Virus record (IMG/VR): IMGVR_UViG_3300042516_005631
Location: 31,455-95,454 of that record
Length of the DNA stretch: 64,000 nucleotides
Origin: a virus
Strand: one strand, 5' to 3'
Part shown: piece after piece, positions 38,812 to 46,378 of the stretch
How positions within the stretch are numbered: the stretch's first letter is position 1
How the letters are laid out: every line of letters starts with the position of its first letter
Position numbers and translations under genes: made by a program
The notes under the pieces: model-generated
Database searches by the model: none
What the model was told of the DNA's origin: nothing
The model's input: the letters and a program-made list of their open reading frames with translations, nothing else

Positions 38812-40887
38812 TTATCTTATAGTTTTCTTTGATGTACCATCGTTATATATTTCAAACACAACTCCTTTATATCCAGGCCCTACTTCTTGTCCAGCTAAAT
38901 TAATATATTTAACTACTTGTTTATTATTTGAGTTGTCTAGAGCAATTGGGCCATATATTTTAAATTGACCATCAATATCATATTGAACTAGTCTGTAATA
39001 GTGAATTGTAAATTGATTAATTACATCTAAATATGAATAATTAATTTGGGTAGTTGAGTTTACTGCTGATGCTTTTGTTCCAACTACTCTCCATTCAATT
39101 CCATCTGTTGAACGTTCTATATCAAAATAAGATGAATTATGTTCTGAGGCTGTTGCCCATTTTAACATATTGAATGTTGGGTATTTTATTCCATCAAAAT
39201 ATAGAAGTTCAACTGGAAGTGGTTGGGTGGTTGATACTGAAAGTTTAAATGTTCCTGTTGTTCCACCTCCATACTCCCAAACACGAATATAAATTGTTTC
39301 ATTAGCTACAAAATCTGATCGGGTAATATAAGACATTGCCCCATTTGGACTATCATCATCATCGCATTCAATTTCAGTTAACGAGCCAATTGTTCCTCTA
39401 TAAATTGACATTCCAGCATCTGTAATATCACCCGTTTGTGTATCGAATTCTAAAGTATTTACATTAAATGGTGGGACTGTTATTTTGAACCAAACATCCT
39501 CCCCAGCGTATGAAGCACATGATGGTGTAGATTCTGTTGTTGTATTTGTTGAATATAAGTTTGTATATGTTGAATATGTTACGGTACTATTTACAGTTAA
39601 TTGAATAGCATTACTTGGATTATCATTTGAAGGCGGTGATGGTGGGGCAGTACATGTTCTACTTATTGTGAAAGTACCAGTAGTAGTATTACCTGCTGAA
39701 TAGTGAGCAATCCAAACATAATATTGTTGTGAATTTGTTGTGGTAAATATATAACTTTCAGCAACATTTGATATATTATCATCTTTAGAGGCAATAATTG
39801 AAAATGAGCCACATGAATTACCTGTTAAAATAACCATTTCATGATCAAATACTGCTGTAGAAGAAATTGTTGTTTGCTGCCCATCTCCTGTAAATGAATA
39901 CCATACTCCAAAATTGGAAGTTAATGCACTTGCTGGGGGAGTTTCCGATATAGCATTTACTGTTGTACCAGCTAAATTAGATGTTGCACAAGGTAAAGAT
40001 GTTGCTCCTGAACATAAATCGTTTGATGGGGGTATTATTGTTGTAAACGACCAAGTAGAACATCCTGTTGCTAAACCAACCGAATTTCTAGGAACAATTT
40101 TCCAATAATAAGTTACACCAGTAGAAAGTGTAGGTGTATATGAAGTACCAGCTTGATTTGTTGATACTAATGGAGGTGTTGCAGAATTTCCAAAATAAAC
40201 ATCATATCCAGTAGCTCCACTTGCAGCTGCCCAAGATAAAACTTGATTTGTTGCTACATTTGTTGCACCATTTGTAGGTGCTGTTGGAGACGCCACACAT
40301 GAAGGGGCTGTACTTGCTGGAGTATATGTTACTGTAATATTGTCAATTAATGCTGGAGTTGATCCTGCCGAACTATCATTTCTCCAAGTAAATATTATTC
40401 TTCTTGTTGTTCCAGCTACCCCAGTCAATGTGTATGTAGTTGTTGAACATATAGCACTATTTGAAATGGTTCCTAATAGTACTCTATTAGCATTTGCTGT
40501 AATTAAAGTTCCCGCTGTTGGTGCAAAAGTATTTATACAAGACCAAGTTTGTAAATAGTCACAAGTAGAACAAGTAGTTTCTCCAACAATTTTCCTATTA
40601 AAACTTAGTTGTATACTTGTAGCCCCAGCAGGAATTACTACATCAAAATATGCATGAACAACAGAAGTAGATGTGTTTGTGTAAGTGTATGCTGATGAAT
40701 TATTACTTATGTAAAGAGCTGATAAACCATTGCATTGATTTGCTGAGCCACGAAACCATTTATTTGTTTGAGTTCCATTTGTTAAAGTTAATGAATTAGC
40801 TGATTCAAATGTTTCACTGAAAGCAGTGGTTTGGGCATTTAAGGAAATGCCTATCAATAAAAAAATAAATAAAATTAGGTTTCTCAT
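38812..40887 (-). CDS. secreted multidomain protein with type IX secretion signal
   Basis: 691 aa from the ATG at 40887. It has a signal peptide (MRNLILFIFLLIGISLNAQ), then a choice-of-anchor-like beta sandwich, an FnIII domain near residues 210-290 (GATGYDVYFGNSATPPL, YYWKIVPRNSVG) and two pre-peptidase C-terminal-like domains (PSNDLCSGATSLPC; PSNDNPSNAIQLTV). The 'LPVELLYFDGIKYPTFNMLK' module and the final AGQEVGPGYKGVVFEIYNDG are typical of type IX secretion (T9SS) C-terminal signals. It is probably exported by the host T9SS to the cell surface. Looks captured from a host. Confidence 0.75.
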   Translation of the reverse strand: MRNLILFIFLLIGISLNAQTTAFSETFESANSLTLTNGTQTNKWFRGSANQCNGLSALYISNNSSAYTYTNTSTSVVHAYFDVVIPAGATSIQLSFNRKIVGETTCSTCDYLQTWSCINTFAPTAGTLITANANRVLLGTISNSAICSTTTYTLTGVAGTTRRIIFTWRNDSSAGSTPALIDNITVTYTPASTAPSCVASPTAPTNGATNVATNQVLSWAAASGATGYDVYFGNSATPPLVSTNQAGTSYTPTLSTGVTYYWKIVPRNSVGLATGCSTWSFTTIIPPSNDLCSGATSLPCATSNLAGTTVNAISETPPASALTSNFGVWYSFTGDGQQTTISSTAVFDHEMVILTGNSCGSFSIIASKDDNISNVAESYIFTTTNSQQYYVWIAHYSAGNTTTGTFTISRTCTAPPSPPSNDNPSNAIQLTVNSTVTYSTYTNLYSTNTTTESTPSCASYAGEDVWFKITVPPFNVNTLEFDTQTGDITDAGMSIYRGTIGSLTEIECDDDDSPNGAMSYITRSDFVANETIYIRVWEYGGGTTGTFKLSVSTTQPLPVELLYFDGIKYPTFNMLKWATASEHNSSYFDIERSTDGIEWRVVGTKASAVNSTTQINYSYLDVINQFTIHYYRLVQYDIDGQFKIYGPIALDNSNNKQVVKYINLAGQEVGPGYKGVVFEIYNDGTSKKTIR

Positions 40888-40962
40888 ATCAAAAAAATTA
40901 ATACTCACTTGAAGAACCTTTGTAAGAAACCCCCATCTTCCATGGGCCGGTTGAGTTTTATT

Positions 40963-40971
40963 TATAAATAT
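40963..40971 (-). promoter_or_regulatory. late-type motif ATATTTATA
   Basis: Minus-strand ATATTTATA about 76 bp upstream of the ATG at 40887, giving a leader of some 65-70 nt for the secreted-protein gene. Confidence 0.4.
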
Positions 40972-41023
40972 TTTAAATTAATAAAAGCATATACATTTTA
41001 GCAGGGTTAATTACTATTTATCG

Positions 41024-41224
41024 TTATCCTTTGAGTATTTGTTTAGTAAATTCTTTAGCTTTTTCATGTTTATGTATGTTTTCCATTGTTTTGGAAACCA
41101 TGTTTAAGTCATGATTGATTGATTTTATTTCCTTCCCAAAATCAGTTAATTGTTTTTTTATATCCAATACCTTTTCTAGTAAAAGCAAACAAAACGCTAA
41201 AAGTATTCCAATAATAATTTCCAT
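41024..41224 (-). CDS. small membrane-anchored coiled-coil protein
   Basis: A 66-aa protein with an N-terminal membrane helix (residues 2-16) and a basic coiled-coil tail. Function unknown. Confidence 0.5.
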   Translation of the reverse strand: MEIIIGILLAFCLLLLEKVLDIKKQLTDFGKEIKSINHDLNMVSKTMENIHKHEKAKEFTKQILKG

Positions 41225-41274
41225 ATTTTTAAATTTTATTTCCTTAATATAATATTCCCTCTTTAAATAACCAA

Positions 41275-41305
41275 GAAAAAAGAAACCCTACTTTACAGTA
41301 GGGTT
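41275..41305 (-). terminator. rho-independent terminator after tRNA-Ala
   Basis: AACCCTAC (41284-41291) pairs with GTAGGGTT (41298-41305), followed on the minus strand by TTTCTTTTTT. It ends the tRNA-Ala transcript. Confidence 0.75.
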
Positions 41306-41309
41306 AAAG

Positions 41310-41767
<458 letters not shown>

Positions 41768-41784
<17 letters not shown>

Positions 41785-41962
41785 TGTTTTTTCTGTATTG
41801 AAGGTACCAAACTAAATTTGCTGTAAAACCTCCATACACTGCAATGAATGTAGCTATTTTCAAATACCAATCATCTAGGTAACCATTTGCTAACCAAAAT
41901 GGCCATAAAATACTTGCAACACCCAAAAATATAATTGATAATATGCTAGTTATGTTGTTCAT
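41768..41962 (-). CDS. two-helix membrane protein
   Basis: 64 aa from the ATG at 41962 (MNNITSILSIIFLGVASILW). The longer frame would run through tRNA-Ser and is rejected. The arrangement resembles phage SemiSWEET-like small transporters (W-P-F-W, Y-G-G-F), but this is uncertain. Confidence 0.5.
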
Positions 41963-41978
41963 GTTTATACATATTAAG

Positions 41979-42065
41979 CGGAAGTGGTAGGATTCGAACC
42001 TACGGAACCCTTTCGAATTCACTGGTTTTCAAGACCAGCCTTTTAAACCGCTCAAGCACACTTCC
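41979..42065 (-). tRNA. tRNA-Ser (TGA)
   Basis: 87 nt with long variable arm; acceptor GGAAGTG/CACTTCC, anticodon stem CTGGT-CTTGAAA-ACCAG giving TGA, T-loop TTCGAAT. Confidence 0.9.
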
Positions 42066-42080
42066 GTTTTGTTATACATA

Positions 42081-42527
42081 TTAAACTCTAGTTTTATTTC
42101 TAAAAGTATCTGTTTGACAATGGCAATTTGGACAAAGAAATCTTAAATTACTTTTTCTATGTTCTTTCCCATTTCCGTTAATATGGTCTAAATCTAATGT
42201 AATTGATTTTCCTCTCCATTCATCTAACCCACATTCAGAACATATGTAAGGAATTAAATTATATTTTTTTATATTTGTCAAAATAGCAGCCCTAGCTATG
42301 TTTATTACTTTATCTGAGTTCCAATCTTCTAGATTAAATACTTGGTTGGGATGACCTTTTGGGAATTTAATCGTATTTTTTCCTCCTACATTGGGTCTCC
42401 AACATCCTAACTGTTTAGCTTTTCCCTTTAACCATCTGATGCTTACTCCAAGTTTTAAACTTGCTTCCCCCATGTTTATACTCTCAGTACAAACTTTTAC
42501 TATAATATCATTTTCAATTTTGATCAT
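42081..42527 (-). CDS. HNH endonuclease
   Basis: A 148-aa protein. The N-terminal part (INMGEASLKLGVSIRWLKGK) is a helix-turn-helix. The C-terminal half is an HNH nuclease with CSEC...LDLDHINGNGKEHRKSNL (catalytic DH, Asn and His) and CPNC. It lies between tRNA genes, a usual site for homing-type nucleases. It may cut unoccupied alleles in related phages. Confidence 0.85.
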   Translation of the reverse strand: MIKIENDIIVKVCTESINMGEASLKLGVSIRWLKGKAKQLGCWRPNVGGKNTIKFPKGHPNQVFNLEDWNSDKVINIARAAILTNIKKYNLIPYICSECGLDEWRGKSITLDLDHINGNGKEHRKSNLRFLCPNCHCQTDTFRNKTRV

Positions 42528-42588
42528 AAAAAGGCTATTTTCATTCGGTTATACATATTACCGTATTCTGCCTTTTCACAAAATCCCA

Positions 42589-42744
42589 CTAAACATTTTT
42601 TAAACTACGAATTGTAGCTTGCAAATGTGTAATTGTATCACTTAAATTTTTTGAAGGAAATTGAGTATATTTTTCCTCTAATTTAGCTAGAACACTCTCT
42701 AGTGATCCAAGTTCCACTTTTATTTTCAATTGTTTTTCTTTCAT
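42589..42744 (-). CDS. 51-aa helical protein
   Basis: 51 aa from the ATG at 42744 (MKEKQLKIKVELGSLESVLA). The longer frame runs through tRNA-Asp and is rejected. Coiled-coil-like. Function unknown. Confidence 0.45.
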   Translation of the reverse strand: MKEKQLKIKVELGSLESVLAKLEEKYTQFPSKNLSDTITHLQATIRSLKNV

Positions 42745-42745
42745 G

Positions 42746-42819
42746 CGGTGCGTACGAGACTCGAACTCGTGACCTTCTATGTGACAGACAGATATTCTAA
42801 CCAACTGAACTAACGCACC
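42746..42819 (-). tRNA. tRNA-Asp (GTC)
   Basis: 74 nt; acceptor GGTGCGT/ACGCACC, anticodon stem TCTGT-CTGTCAC-ATAGA giving GTC, T-loop TTCGAGT. Confidence 0.9.
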
Positions 42820-42823
42820 ATTG

Positions 42824-42896
42824 AGCCGATGGAGGGACTCGAACCCACGACCTGCTGATTACAAATCAGCTGCTCTACCAGCTGAGCTACATCGGC
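42824..42896 (-). tRNA. tRNA-Thr (TGT)
   Basis: 73 nt; acceptor GCCGATG/CATCGGC, anticodon stem GCTGA-TTTGTAA-TCAGC giving TGT, T-loop TTCGAGT. Four bases from tRNA-Asp. Confidence 0.9.
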
Positions 42897-42944
42897 AAAA
42901 AAAAAACCCTAGAGGTATCTATTGATCAAGTAGACCATCTAGGG
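42897..42944 (-). terminator. terminator of the structured RNA
   Basis: CCCTAGA (42907-42913) pairs with TCTAGGG (42938-42944) with further partial pairing inside, followed on the minus strand by a run of T. It lies directly upstream of tRNA-Thr. Confidence 0.75.
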
Positions 42945-43157
42945 GGTGATATTGGTTATATGGTAGTTCGTAAAGGCAACGCGTTTGCACTTACAAAGCA
43001 TCCCAATTTCCCAATACCGATAAGTCCAGTGTAGTGAGCAGATCTTACGAGATGCTGTCTGGATCTGGGCCTATGGCTATCTCACCACAGGGGGGAACAA
43101 AAGACCTACCCTGGTACGCTCGATCGCGGTCACCACAGTCCAGAAGCGTGGTAGGTA
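42897..43157 (-). ncRNA. candidate structured ncRNA, about 260 nt
   Basis: GC-rich in an AT-rich genome and bounded by an ATATTTATA motif (43164-43172) and a strong terminator. In transcript order the stems are 43150-43156/43104-43110 enclosing 43145-43149/43116-43120; 43081-43087/43032-43038 enclosing 43062-43067/43039-43044; and 43011-43018/42948-42955 enclosing a hairpin at 42970-42994. No coding frame of credible composition. I could not match it to RNase P, tmRNA, SRP or 6S RNA. Confidence 0.6.
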
Positions 43158-43163
43158 CTTGTT

Positions 43164-43172
43164 TATAAATAT
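43164..43172 (-). promoter_or_regulatory. late-type motif ATATTTATA
   Basis: Ends 7-8 nt before the first stem of the structured RNA, the position expected for a -10 element. Confidence 0.55.
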
Positions 43173-43227
43173 TTGAACTTCTAAAACCCACCATAGGGCA
43201 AGGAAACTCCATTCAATGTTTTTTGCG

Positions 43228-43290
43228 TGGTCAAGGGGGGACTCGAACCCCCTGCTGAGTATAGTGCGTTTACCCTTACGCAACATGACC
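43228..43290 (-). tRNA. tRNA-like element lacking the anticodon arm
   Basis: 63 nt. Acceptor GGTCATG/CTTGACC with discriminator A, D-arm GCGT-AAGGGTAA-ACGC and a perfect T-arm GGGGG-TTCGAGT-CCCCC. Only 13 nt (ACTATACTCAGCA) separate D- and T-arms where about 23 are needed, so no anticodon stem forms. A deletion-derived pseudogene or a tRNA mimic. Confidence 0.6.
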
Positions 43291-43455
43291 ATTGTAGTGG
43301 AGATTTGTAACCAACGCATGATCACCCCTACGTTTCGTTTCTTTTGTCTTCGGCACTCCACTGTTGCAAGTACTCCTTATCTTGCGCCGCCGTTCGTGAA
43401 TCTTCCGAAATTCCAACGACTGTTACTGTTAACTATCGGAGTCAAGTAACTGCTG
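43291..43455 (-). other. GC-richer structured spacer in tRNA cassette
   Basis: Between tRNA-Gln and the tRNA-like element. AGTGGAG (43296-43302) pairs with CTCCACT (43356-43362), and GTTAC (43422-43426) with GTAAC (43446-43450). No credible gene. May be part of a processed multi-RNA transcript. Confidence 0.35.
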
Positions 43456-43528
43456 TTGTCCCACAAGGGCTCGAACCTCAACTCTTCTGAATCAAAATCA
43501 GACGTGTTGCCAGTTACACCATAGGACA
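43456..43528 (-). tRNA. tRNA-Gln (TTG)
   Basis: 73 nt; acceptor TGTCCTA/TGGGACA, anticodon stem TCTGA-TTTTGAT-TCAGA giving TTG, T-loop TTCGAGC. Confidence 0.9.
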
Positions 43529-43662
43529 ATTTGCAGGACATCGCTTAACCTGCGGTGCTGCCAGCATTACACACCTTTGATGTTTCCATCACGCGATTTT
43601 TTTAATCGCAGGACCCGCTCCCTGCTCTGAACGTGTACTTTGTTCTATTAAGCGTTTTTTTG
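43529..43662 (-). ncRNA. candidate compact structured RNA between tRNA-Glu and tRNA-Gln
   Basis: A 7-bp closing stem CGCTTAA/TTAAGCG (43542-43548 with 43648-43654) encloses CCTGCG/CGCAGG (43549-43554 with 43607-43612), a GATG-GAAA-CATC GNRA tetraloop hairpin (43579-43590) and an alternative GCGATT/AATCGC stem (43593-43609). The nesting and the tetraloop favour a real RNA rather than spacer. Confidence 0.5.
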
Positions 43663-43734
43663 TAGTCCCACGGGGAATCGAACCCCGCTTTCTAGGATGA
43701 AAACCTAACGTCCTAACCGATAGACGATGGGACC
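43663..43734 (-). tRNA. tRNA-Glu (TTC)
   Basis: 72 nt; acceptor GGTCCCA/TGGGACT, anticodon loop TTTTCAT giving TTC, T-arm CGGGG-TTCGATT-CCCCG. Confidence 0.9.
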
Positions 43735-43739
43735 AAATT

Positions 43740-43835
43740 TTATTTTCTTTTACCTTTTCTGATTGCCTCTGCTTTTACAAACGACAACCAACCTTGTAAT
43801 GTCTCCAATCTTTGTTTTGCGCTAATTTTACTCAT
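43740..43835 (-). CDS. 31-aa basic peptide
   Basis: MSKISAKQRLETLQGWLSFV then a Lys/Arg-rich end RKGKRK. It lies just upstream of tRNA-Glu. No family recognised; may bind RNA, by charge only. Confidence 0.4.
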   Translation of the reverse strand: MSKISAKQRLETLQGWLSFVKAEAIRKGKRK

Positions 43836-43859
43836 GTTTTTATTTTAAATATATAAATT

Positions 43860-44306
43860 TTACTTTACTAATCCAAGTTCTTTTTCTACTTCCCGAATAT
43901 GCTTACACTTTCTATCTTTTGCTCTCCAAAATCCCATACAATTGCAACTTAATTTACCCATATTCTCTCTTACTGTATATGAACCCTCTGAACTAGCTGA
44001 ATCAAATTTCCACGTATGTTTTTCTCTTGGTTTCTTTTCCTCTACTACTGTTGGGTTCAAATCAATTTCAACAATATCATCCAATGTTGTTTTTGGATGG
44101 CATGGTATGCCCGCTGGCATAATCATGGTTTTATCTGAGTATCTAACTATGGCTATGCATAAGTATGGATGTTTTTCTATTTGATATTTGAATGGTTGGC
44201 AGCTTGCGTGTTTGATGTTTTTAGTTTTGAGGGAAGTTTCACTGTTATGAACTACTTTCTCTACTTGCAACCCATCCTCGTATTCAATAAACATTTTACT
44301 TAACAT
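43860..44306 (-). CDS. SWIM-type zinc-finger protein
   Basis: A 148-aa protein ending in a SWIM finger: SYTVRENMGKLSCNCMGFWR followed by DRKCKHIREV (C-x-C-x(n)-C-x-H). The N-terminal half is beta-rich. SWIM fingers bind DNA or protein. Single gene with a TTTGG-class promoter. Confidence 0.7.
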   Translation of the reverse strand: MLSKMFIEYEDGLQVEKVVHNSETSLKTKNIKHASCQPFKYQIEKHPYLCIAIVRYSDKTMIMPAGIPCHPKTTLDDIVEIDLNPTVVEEKKPREKHTWKFDSASSEGSYTVRENMGKLSCNCMGFWRAKDRKCKHIREVEKELGLVK

Positions 44307-44328
44307 AACCTTTCTTTCTTTTAAATTT

Positions 44329-44358
44329 AATATACGAAAGAAAGATCAAGTAGCCAAA
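44329..44358 (-). promoter_or_regulatory. promoter, TTTGG / TTCGTATATT class
   Basis: TTTGGCTA followed 19 nt later by TTTCGTATATT. It serves the SWIM-finger gene starting at 44306. Confidence 0.55.
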
Positions 44359-44712
44359 TTATTTTTTAGATCTCTTTTTACTTTCTTTTACATCTTCAAG
44401 TATATCTTTTGTTTTCAAAAACTTAATTGCTTTTACAATCTCAGCACATCCTTCATACAATTCGTTTTCCTCGTATATAGGTAAATTACTTTCTAAAGTA
44501 GATACAAAATCTTGTCTATCTACTGTTACATCATATATTGTTTCTTCAGTTTCAACTAAAACTGAAAGTGCATGGATGTATCTTTTTCTTCCTGTTAGGT
44601 TTTTTAAGATGGTTTCAACCAATGCTTTTGAAATTCTTAGATCACGTTTAGCAATCATTTTTTCAAATTCCTCACTATCAAATACACTAATTTCTATTGC
44701 CATGTCTCTCAT
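44359..44712 (-). CDS. hypothetical protein
   Basis: A 117-aa protein, MRDMAIEISVFDSEEFEKMI, helical with a Lys-rich end. An alternative start is the Met three codons later. No family recognised. It follows the 51-aa basic gene by 2 bp. Confidence 0.5.
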   Translation of the reverse strand: MRDMAIEISVFDSEEFEKMIAKRDLRISKALVETILKNLTGRKRYIHALSVLVETEETIYDVTVDRQDFVSTLESNLPIYEENELYEGCAEIVKAIKFLKTKDILEDVKESKKRSKK

Positions 44713-44714
44713 AT

Positions 44715-44870
44715 TTAAAATAAATCTAAAAATCCAGGATTAATTTCCTTCCCCTTTAATTTACTAAACTTCTCATCAGTTTCTAGCATTTTATTAGCTA
44801 ATTTTTCTAGATGAAGTTGTTTTTGTTTATCAAAATCCTTCTCAATTTTTTTATGTTTTTTGCTCTTCAT
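44715..44870 (-). CDS. 51-aa basic coiled-coil peptide
   Basis: MKSKKHKKIEKDFDKQKQLH and on to ...NPGFLDLF. It has an ATATTTATC motif (44877-44885) 6 bp upstream of the ATG. Function unknown. Confidence 0.45.
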   Translation of the reverse strand: MKSKKHKKIEKDFDKQKQLHLEKLANKMLETDEKFSKLKGKEINPGFLDLF

Positions 44871-44876
44871 TTCACT

Positions 44877-44885
44877 GATAAATAT
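44877..44885 (-). promoter_or_regulatory. late-type motif ATATTTATC
   Basis: Minus-strand motif 6 bp upstream of the ATG at 44870. Confidence 0.4.
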
Positions 44886-45532
44886 TACTTTTTTCTTGAA
44901 ACTAGATCGTACGGGTCATCACTTACTTTAACATCAAAGTTACCAAGTTCCTCTAAACGTTTTCTAGTATACTCGTCTACTTGAAAATCAATTGCATCTG
45001 TTGTTTTGTAAACGGTATGTCCTTCAATTGCCTCTATATCTTTGTCTGTGAATACGCTTCCAATTTGCAAAAAATAGCAATTATAGCAACTTAATTGAGC
45101 ATTTCCGTTTGTAAAATCATATTTTTTACTATTTAAAAATGTTAAGAGTAACGGTGTTTTACCGTCAACTTGTCGTCTTTCACCAAACCCGCAATAATAA
45201 CATTGTTCCAACATATAACCCGCCTCAATTAATTTGAATTTAAGTTTTTCAGCATTAAAGGAAGAAGCATCTACTTTACCATTTACAATTTCCTCAATCG
45301 GGGCTATTTTATCTAAATGGTCACTGGTGATAAATTTTGGAATACCTTTTCCACTTTGGTTTTTATGTAAATCAAATAAAGATAAGCCGGTTTCCTCGTC
45401 TTTATATGCCTTCATAAAAGGTTTTAAGTGCTGGTAAGAACAATGTAAATAACGAGCAGCAGCTCTAACTGAGCGAGTGTGTTTCATTGCTGCTATGCAT
45501 TGTTCTTTTGATATAGGTTTTGGTTGAGCCAT
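44885..45532 (-). CDS. helix-turn-helix and CxxC zinc-binding protein, HNH-like
   Basis: A 215-aa protein. Residues about 10-40 (AAMKHTRSVRAAARYLHCSY) form a helix-turn-helix. CYYCGFGERR and, about 35 residues later, CYNCYF form a four-Cys zinc site as in HNH-type proteins, but the catalytic D-H pair is not clear. It may be a degenerate HNH nuclease or a DNA-binding regulator. Confidence 0.55.
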   Translation of the reverse strand: MAQPKPISKEQCIAAMKHTRSVRAAARYLHCSYQHLKPFMKAYKDEETGLSLFDLHKNQSGKGIPKFITSDHLDKIAPIEEIVNGKVDASSFNAEKLKFKLIEAGYMLEQCYYCGFGERRQVDGKTPLLLTFLNSKKYDFTNGNAQLSCYNCYFLQIGSVFTDKDIEAIEGHTVYKTTDAIDFQVDEYTRKRLEELGNFDVKVSDDPYDLVSRKK

Positions 45533-45533
45533 A

Positions 45534-45842
45534 TTACATATCCTCTAATCCATCCAACAATGTATTGTCCCATAATTTCATATCCTCGTCTGAATCATCA
45601 TTTAATTCTATTTTATCAAATGATGTAAATTTGGGTTGTTTGGTTCTTTCTATTCTATCGGCATCACTTGCCTCAACTATAATCATATCGTTCCATGTAT
45701 GGTCTTTTTCTCCAAATACCATTGACATTCCTTTTTTTGCTCCAACTGTAGAGCAATCAACACATGTTTTTGTATTTGGTAATGCTTTTACTCTTAGTGG
45801 GTTGATTTCTTGTTTGCAATATACACAGTTTCTACTTTCCAT
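45534..45842 (-). CDS. DksA/TraR-type zinc-finger protein
   Basis: A 102-aa protein with an N-terminal four-Cys finger CVYCKQEINPLRVKALPNTKTCVDC written here in parts (CVYCKQEI, RVKALPNTKTCVDC). R-x-x-A-L-P-x-x-x-x-C is the DksA/TraR signature, linked to RNA polymerase control. The helical coiled coil of DksA is absent; the acidic C-terminus is unique. Confidence 0.65.
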   Translation of the reverse strand: MESRNCVYCKQEINPLRVKALPNTKTCVDCSTVGAKKGMSMVFGEKDHTWNDMIIVEASDADRIERTKQPKFTSFDKIELNDDSDEDMKLWDNTLLDGLEDM

Positions 45843-46236
45843 CGTATCGTTTTAAAAATTTATATAATTGTTGAGGTGTTCTGATTATATGTCTTTGATT
45901 TTGCTCATCTAAAAGTGGATAAACTCCACCTTCAGGATCAATACTATCAAACACCCACCATAAAATAATTTCGGTTTTAATTTCACCAAAATGTTTTTCC
46001 ATCATCATTCTAATTGAGCGTACATAAGGGTTATCATATTTTGAAATGTAAACTCCAACTGTACCTAAAACAGCGCTTACGGCCTCAATTTGACACATGT
46101 TTTCTAAAAGTTCCATAAAAAACTTTTCCTCTTCTTTTTTGGTTGATTTTACACTTTTAGCCACACCAATTCCTTTACCTAAAATCTCTGATATGTTTTT
46201 AAATTTTGGCTCTTTCATTTTGGTTAGTTTTAACAT
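45832..46236 (-). CDS. hypothetical protein
   Basis: A 134-aa protein (or 128 aa from MKEPKF at 46218). Helical, with a middle KFFMELLENMCQIEAVSAVL. It overlaps the 59-aa gene upstream. No family recognised. Confidence 0.5.
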   Translation of the reverse strand: MLKLTKMKEPKFKNISEILGKGIGVAKSVKSTKKEEEKFFMELLENMCQIEAVSAVLGTVGVYISKYDNPYVRSIRMMMEKHFGEIKTEIILWWVFDSIDPEGGVYPLLDEQNQRHIIRTPQQLYKFLKRYDGK

Positions 46237-46378
46237 TAAATACTTGTAAAAAAGTATCTAGATCCATTTGTTTTACATTTGCTGCTTTTTTAATAGCATC
46301 TGTAATATTTGTTGCCTCTATTTTACCTTGTGCCTCTTGAGATGAATCACGTTTGTTGTAATAAATATATGTTTTCAT
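46199..46378 (-). CDS. 59-aa hypothetical protein
   Basis: MKTYIYYNKRDSSQEAQGKI, then EATNITDAIKKAANVKQMDL. Beta-strand then helix, similar in design to the DpnD-like small proteins. It overlaps genes on both sides (38 or 20 bp, and 32 bp), so its reality rests on the conserved-looking start. Confidence 0.4.
   Translation of the reverse strand: MKTYIYYNKRDSSQEAQGKIEATNITDAIKKAANVKQMDLDTFLQVFNVKTNQNERAKI

Noticed and set aside
41963-42022. N-terminal extension of the 41768 membrane protein
   Set aside because: It would be encoded by tRNA-Ser; the ATG at 41962 is used instead.
42745-42804. N-terminal extension of the 42589 protein
   Set aside because: It would be encoded by tRNA-Asp.
42897-43157. 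tmRNA or RNase P RNA
   Set aside because: No tRNA-like ends pair across the element and the conserved RNase P and tmRNA motifs are not visible.
43077-43361. A 94-codon minus-strand frame
   Set aside because: It covers the armless tRNA-like element and structured RNA; the apparent protein is an artefact of RNA sequence.
43216-43449. A 77-codon plus-strand frame in the RNA cassette
   Set aside because: It lies across tRNA-like sequence on the opposite strand and has no start context or promoter.
43529-43662. Hammerhead ribozyme (GATGGAAAC segment)
   Set aside because: CTGANGA and the second GAAA core with matching stems are missing; the GAAA is a tetraloop of a simple hairpin.
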